Positions 60,221 to 64,000 of a DNA stretch of 64,000 bases are shown here, piece by piece. The stretch comes from Nocardioides phosphati (GTDB taxonomy: Bacteria; Actinomycetota; Actinomycetes; Propionibacteriales; Nocardioidaceae), in NCBI RefSeq assembly GCF_014646375.1, contig NZ_BMNI01000001.1, positions 579,949 through 643,948 on the forward strand, given 5' to 3'. The notes beneath the pieces are model-generated. The model ran no database searches, was not told the origin of the DNA, and saw only the letters and a program-made list of their open reading frames with translations. Position 1 is the first letter of the stretch. Every line of letters begins with the position of its first letter. Position numbers and translations under genes: made by a program.

Positions 60221-61504
60221 ATGCGTCCGCTCAAGGTTGCCGTCCTCGGCTGTGGCTCCGTCGGCTCGCAGGTGGTCCGCCTGCTCCAGGAGCAGTCCGA
60301 CGACCTCGCGGCGCGCATCGGCGCGCCCGTCGAGCTCGCCGGTGTGGCCGTCCGCCGCCTCGACGCCCCCCGGGAGGTCGAGGTCCCCGAGGAGCTGCTG
60401 ACCACCGACGCGATCGGCCTGGTCACCCGCGAGGACATCGACCTCGTCGTCGAGGTCATCGGTGGCATCGAGCCGGCGCGCACGCTGATCCTCGCCGCGC
60501 TCGACAACGGCGCCTCCGTCGTCACCGCCAACAAGGCTCTGCTCGCCGAGGACGGTCCGACGCTCTTCGAGGCCGCCGAGAAGGCCGGGCGCGACCTCTA
60601 CTTCGAGGCCGCCGTCGCCGGCGCGATCCCGATCCTCCGGCCGCTGCGCGAGTCGCTCGCCGGTGACAAGGTCACCCGCGTGCTCGGCATCGTCAACGGC
60701 ACCACCAACTTCATCCTCGACAAGATGGACACGTCGGGTGCGGGCTTCGCCGACGCGCTCTCCGAGGCCCAGGCGCTGGGCTACGCGGAGGCGGACCCGA
60801 CCGCCGACGTCGAGGGCTTCGACGCGGCCGCCAAGGCCGCGATCCTGGCCTCGCTCGCGTTCCACACGCGCGTGACGGCCGCCGACGTCCACCGCGAGGG
60901 CATCTCCGACGTCACCGCCGCCGACGTCGCCTCCGCCCGCGACATGGGCTCGGTGGTCAAGCTCCTCGCGATCTGCGAGCTGCGCGACGGGGCGGTCTCC
61001 GCCCGCGTCCACCCGGCGATGATCCCCGCGTCGCACCCGCTGGCCTCGGTCCGCGGTGCGTACAACGCGGTCTTCGTCGAGTCCGAGGCCGCCGGCCAGC
61101 TGATGTTCTACGGCCCCGGCGCAGGTGGCTCGCCGACCGCGTCCGCCGTGCTCGGTGACCTCGTCACCGTCGCCCGCAACAGGCTCGCGGGCACCCGCGG
61201 CGCCGGTGAGTCGGCGTACGCCGCGCGGGAGCTGCTGCCGATGGGCGAGACCGTCACGAGCTACCACGTGCAGCTCGACGTCGACGACCGTGCGGGCGTG
61301 CTCGCCGCCGTCGCCAACGCCTTCGCCGACCAGGGCGTGTCGATCCAGACCGTCCGCCAGGAGGGACGCGGGGCCGACGCCCAGCTCGTCGTCGTCTCCC
61401 ACCCCGCTCGTGACGCACAGCTGGCCGCGACGGTCGAGCACCTGCGCAACATGGACATCGTGCGCGACGTCACCTCGGTGATGCGCGTGGAAGGAGCCGA
61501 GTGA
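60221..61504 (+). CDS. hom: homoserine dehydrogenase
   Basis: Reduces aspartate semialdehyde to homoserine. The 427-residue protein has the NAD(P) motif [14 protein letters not shown], the catalytic region [19 protein letters not shown] and [11 protein letters not shown], and a C-terminal ACT domain (~350-425) that usually confers threonine feedback inhibition. It is not fused to aspartokinase. The ATG at 60221 follows a 73-base gap. Its stop overlaps thrC by one base. Confidence 0.96.
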   Translation: MRPLKVAVLGCGSVGSQVVRLLQEQSDDLAARIGAPVELAGVAVRRLDAPREVEVPEELLTTDAIGLVTREDIDLVVEVIGGIEPARTLILAALDNGASVVTANKALLAEDGPTLFEAAEKAGRDLYFEAAVAGAIPILRPLRESLAGDKVTRVLGIVNGTTNFILDKMDTSGAGFADALSEAQALGYAEADPTADVEGFDAAAKAAILASLAFHTRVTAADVHREGISDVTAADVASARDMGSVVKLLAICELRDGAVSARVHPAMIPASHPLASVRGAYNAVFVESEAAGQLMFYGPGAGGSPTASAVLGDLVTVARNRLAGTRGAGESAYAARELLPMGETVTSYHVQLDVDDRAGVLAAVANAFADQGVSIQTVRQEGRGADAQLVVVSHPARDAQLAATVEHLRNMDIVRDVTSVMRVEGAE

Positions 61505-62565
61505 TGGCCCACCAGTGGAAGGGCGTGATCGAGGAGTACCGCGAGCTCCTCGACATCCCGCAGGACACCCCCGCCGTCACGCTCCGCGAGGGTGGCACGC
61601 CGCTGGTCCACTCGGAGTGGCTCTCCGGCCTCACCGGCGGTGAGGTCTGGCTCAAGGTCGAGGGCAACAACCCGACCGGCTCGTTCAAGGACCGCGGCAT
61701 GACCGTGGCCCTCTCCGTCGCCGTGCACCAGGGCGCCCAGGCCGTCGTCTGCGCCTCCACCGGCAACACCTCCGCCGCCATGGCCGCGTACGCCGCCAAG
61801 GCCGGCGTGACCCCCGTCGTGCTCGTGCCGGAGGGCAAGATCGCCGCGGGCAAGATGGCCCAGGCCGTCCTCCACGGCTCTGTCGTGATCCAGGTGCGCG
61901 GCAACTTCGACGACTGCCTGCGCATGGCGCGCGAGATGGCCGAGAAGTACCCCGTCGCGCTGGTCAACTCGGTCAACCCGCACCGCCTCGAGGGGCAGAA
62001 GACCGCGGCGTTCGAGATCGTGGACTTCCTCGGCGACGCGCCTGACTACCACCTGCTCCCCGTCGGCAACGCCGGCAACATCTCGGCGTACTGGCTCGGC
62101 TACACGCAGTACGAAGCCGCCGGCAAGGCCACGAAGCGCCCGGTCATGCGGGGCTTCCAGGCCGCCGGTGCCGCGCCGCTCGTGCTCGGCCACCCGGTCG
62201 ACGACCCCGAGACCCTCGCCACCGCCATCCGCATCGGCAACCCGGCCTCGTGGGACCTCGCGACCAACGCGGTCAAGGAGTCCGAGGGCCGCTTCGACTC
62301 CCGCACCGACGAGCAGATCCTCGCCGCCCAGCGCGCGCTCGCGGCCCACGACGGCGTCTTCGTCGAGCCGGCGTCCGCCGCCGGTGTCGCGGGCCTGCTC
62401 GGCGAGCTCGAGGCGGGGGAGTCCTACGCCGGCAAGACCGTCGTCATCACCGTGACCGGTCACGGCCTCAAGGACACCGTCACCGCGCTCGCCGGCTTCG
62501 GCAGCGTCGTCGACACCGTGGTCGACGCGGACGTCGACGCGGCTGCGGCTGCGGCTGGTCTCTGA
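61504..62565 (+). CDS. thrC: threonine synthase
   Basis: A 353-residue PLP enzyme that converts O-phosphohomoserine to threonine. The cofactor Lys lies in [12 protein letters not shown], phosphate-binding GNAGN in [12 protein letters not shown], and ASTGNTSAA matches the family. It is the short actinobacterial form. The ATG at 61504 overlaps the hom stop, so hom-thrC-thrB form one operon. Confidence 0.96.
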   Translation: MAHQWKGVIEEYRELLDIPQDTPAVTLREGGTPLVHSEWLSGLTGGEVWLKVEGNNPTGSFKDRGMTVALSVAVHQGAQAVVCASTGNTSAAMAAYAAKAGVTPVVLVPEGKIAAGKMAQAVLHGSVVIQVRGNFDDCLRMAREMAEKYPVALVNSVNPHRLEGQKTAAFEIVDFLGDAPDYHLLPVGNAGNISAYWLGYTQYEAAGKATKRPVMRGFQAAGAAPLVLGHPVDDPETLATAIRIGNPASWDLATNAVKESEGRFDSRTDEQILAAQRALAAHDGVFVEPASAAGVAGLLGELEAGESYAGKTVVITVTGHGLKDTVTALAGFGSVVDTVVDADVDAAAAAAGL

Positions 62566-62569
62566 GCAC

Positions 62570-63490
62570 ATGGCGCTCGTCGACTCGGTCGTCCGCGTCA
62601 GCGTCCCCGCCACCTCGGCGAACCTCGGTCCCGGCTTCGACGCCCTCGGCCTCGCGCTCTCCATGCGCGACCGGCTGACGGCGTGCGTGCTGCCCGCGGG
62701 GCTCGTCGTGGAGGTCTCGGGCGTCGGCGCCGACACCGTCCCGCGCGACTCCTCGCACCTCGTCGTCCGCTGCATCAACCGCGCCCTCGAGGAGCTCGGC
62801 GAGGACCCGGTCGGGCTGCCCCAGTCGGAGCGCGGCCTCAAGCTGACCTGCGACAACGTCATTCCGCACGCCCGCGGCCTCGGCTCCTCGTCGGCCGCGA
62901 TCGTGGCCGGTCTGGCGCTGGGCCGCGGCCTGGTCGTCGGTGGCGACCTGCTGATGTCCGACGACCGGCTCTTCGAGCTCGCCGCCGAGATCGAGGGCCA
63001 CCCCGACAACGTCGCCCCTGCGGCGTACGGCGGGTTCGTGATCGCCGGCCACGAGGGCGACGCGTTCTACGCGGTCTCCTCGCCGGTCGACCCGTCGATC
63101 TCCGCGGTCGTCTTCGTGCCCTCGACCCCGGTCGAGACGAAGGTCGCCCGCGGCCTGCTGCCAGCCACCGTGCCGCACGCGGACGCGGCTGCCAACGCAG
63201 GCCGCGCCGCCCTGCTCGTGGCAGCGCTCGCCGGGCAGCCGTCGCACCTGCTCAACGGCACGCGTGACTGGCTCCACCAGGAGTACCGGGAGCCGGCCAT
63301 GCCGGAGTCGTTGGCGCTGGTCCGGACGCTGCGCGCCGACGGCTACGCCGCGATCGTGTCCGGCGCCGGCCCGACCGTGCTCGCCTTCGCCACCTCCCGT
63401 ACGGAGCGCCAGGCCCTCGTCTCCCGTACGCCGGAGGGCTGGGTCTCCTACCCGCTCGAGGTCGACCACGACGGCGTCGTCGTCTCCTGA
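62570..63490 (+). CDS. thrB: homoserine kinase
   Basis: A GHMP-family kinase (306 aa) that phosphorylates homoserine. The N-terminal substrate motif PATSANLGPGFDALGLAL and the ATP loop HARGLGSSSAAIVAGLALG are intact, with the third GHMP motif AIVSGAGPTVLAF near the C-terminus. It lies four bases after thrC and ends the threonine operon. Confidence 0.96.
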   Translation: MALVDSVVRVSVPATSANLGPGFDALGLALSMRDRLTACVLPAGLVVEVSGVGADTVPRDSSHLVVRCINRALEELGEDPVGLPQSERGLKLTCDNVIPHARGLGSSSAAIVAGLALGRGLVVGGDLLMSDDRLFELAAEIEGHPDNVAPAAYGGFVIAGHEGDAFYAVSSPVDPSISAVVFVPSTPVETKVARGLLPATVPHADAAANAGRAALLVAALAGQPSHLLNGTRDWLHQEYREPAMPESLALVRTLRADGYAAIVSGAGPTVLAFATSRTERQALVSRTPEGWVSYPLEVDHDGVVVS

Positions 63491-63726
63491 CCTCTGGCGC
63501 AGCGGCGGCCGGGTGACTGCCCGGCGTACGGATGCCTGCTCGGCACGATAGCGCCGGTGTTACTGTGTCGACGCGTCCCGAATCCGTGGGCGCCCCGCCC
63601 GCCGGCCGTTGAGGTCGAGGGCATCGTCTCCTTCGCTCGCCGACACCGACCGGTGCCTGCCTGCGGGGGAATCACCTCACGACGCCGCCTCTGTGCGCGG
63701 CGCCCGACGTGTGGGAAGGACCTCAC
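63491..63726 (+). other. leader region of rho
   Basis: A 236-base region without a gene. It holds a small 6-bp hairpin (63508-63525) that may help end the thr operon, then a long leader of rho. I see no named riboswitch. Long leaders before rho are common and can allow autoregulation. Confidence 0.5.
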
Positions 63727-64000
63727 GTGACTGAAGCACCCGAAGCCCAGCCGGCCAAGAAGGCCCAGAAGAAGCCCGCTGGCCTCAACGGCATGCTGCT
63801 CGCCGACCTCAAGGCGATGGCCGGCGCCCTCGGCATCCCCGGCTCGAACTCGATGAAGAAGGCCGACCTCGTCGCCGCCATCCAGGGAGCCGGTACGCCG
63901 AAGGGCGAGGCGCCGCAGGGCGACAGCCCCCGCCAGCGCACGCCGAAGAAGGACACCCCCGAGAATGACGCCCCGCAGGGTGACGCGAAGGCCGCGGCCG
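63727..64000 (+). CDS. rho: transcription termination factor Rho (3' partial)
   Basis: The reading frame runs off the window. The visible 91 residues show the Rho N-terminal helical domain: LNGMLLADLKAMAGALGIPGSNSMKKADLVAAIQ, followed by the start of a charged, Pro/Lys/Asp-rich insertion typical of high-GC actinobacterial Rho. The GTG at 63727 follows GGGAAGGA. Gene order thrB-rho agrees with related genomes. Confidence 0.9.
   Translation, partial: MTEAPEAQPAKKAQKKPAGLNGMLLADLKAMAGALGIPGSNSMKKADLVAAIQGAGTPKGEAPQGDSPRQRTPKKDTPENDAPQGDAKAAA

Overview
The window is high-GC, gene-dense actinobacterial chromosome with a core-genome character. WhiB, a SigR/RsrA pair, ribosomal protein bL37, a Kgd-type 2-oxoglutarate decarboxylase, Ni-SOD and an argS-lysA-hom-thrC-thrB-rho cluster all point to Actinomycetia. 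The overall gene set (choice-of-anchor P protein, MXAN_6640-type protease, DUF5709, DUF6104) fits the Propionibacteriales/Nocardioides area best; that genus-level guess is an inference without any search. I see no insertion sequence, prophage, CRISPR array or plasmid gene. No gene-free stretch exceeds about 250 bases.

Layout. 1-10.9 kb: secreted DUF3152 protein (cut by the window edge), ribA, hydrolase, DinB protein, a secreted GH16 enzyme with six Ig-like repeats, fprA with a divergent LysR regulator, an SRPBCC protein, a DUF5709 protein, and an overlapping nucleotidyltransferase / metallophosphoesterase / BON cluster. 11.1-18.1 kb: pntA-pntB, a choice-of-anchor P protein, a small helical protein, a secreted metalloprotease and a cytidylyltransferase-like gene. 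18.1-24.4 kb: a ferric-iron ABC transporter preceded by a DtxR/IdeR-type palindrome, then DUF445, membrane, S4 and FKBP genes. 24.4-29.6 kb: a two-component system whose kinase is fused to a large membrane domain, a CBS protein, hisN and a DUF2231 protein.

29.6-40.1 kb resembles the whiB1-pdtaS-rshA-sigH-SRAP-aroA-rsgA neighbourhood of Mycobacterium tuberculosis (from memory). It also carries a membrane-tethered ECF sigma factor, a degenerate GGDEF-like protein, bL37 and a DUF2785 protein. 40.3-49.9 kb: a membrane protein, a shortened SigF-type sigma factor, sodN/sodX, malic enzyme, two oxidoreductases, a RibD-like reductase with a flavin reductase, an MFS exporter, and a PHA-synthase-like hydrolase with its TetR gene. 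50.1-52.7 kb: an acyl-CoA desaturase and its reductase, behind a perfect palindrome that probably binds the TetR protein. 52.7-64 kb: DUF6104, kgd, tRNA-Arg(CCG), argS, lysA, hom, thrC, thrB and the start of rho.

Functional themes are redox and iron homeostasis (transhydrogenase, FprA, Ni-SOD, SigR/RsrA, WhiB, iron uptake), central carbon and amino-acid metabolism (kgd, malic enzyme, aspartate family, aroA, hisN), and signalling (two histidine kinases, three sigma factors). I did not find a convincing wholly new system. The most unusual items are the kinase-membrane fusion, the tethered ECF sigma factor, the sigma factor lacking domain 3, and several clear operator palindromes.
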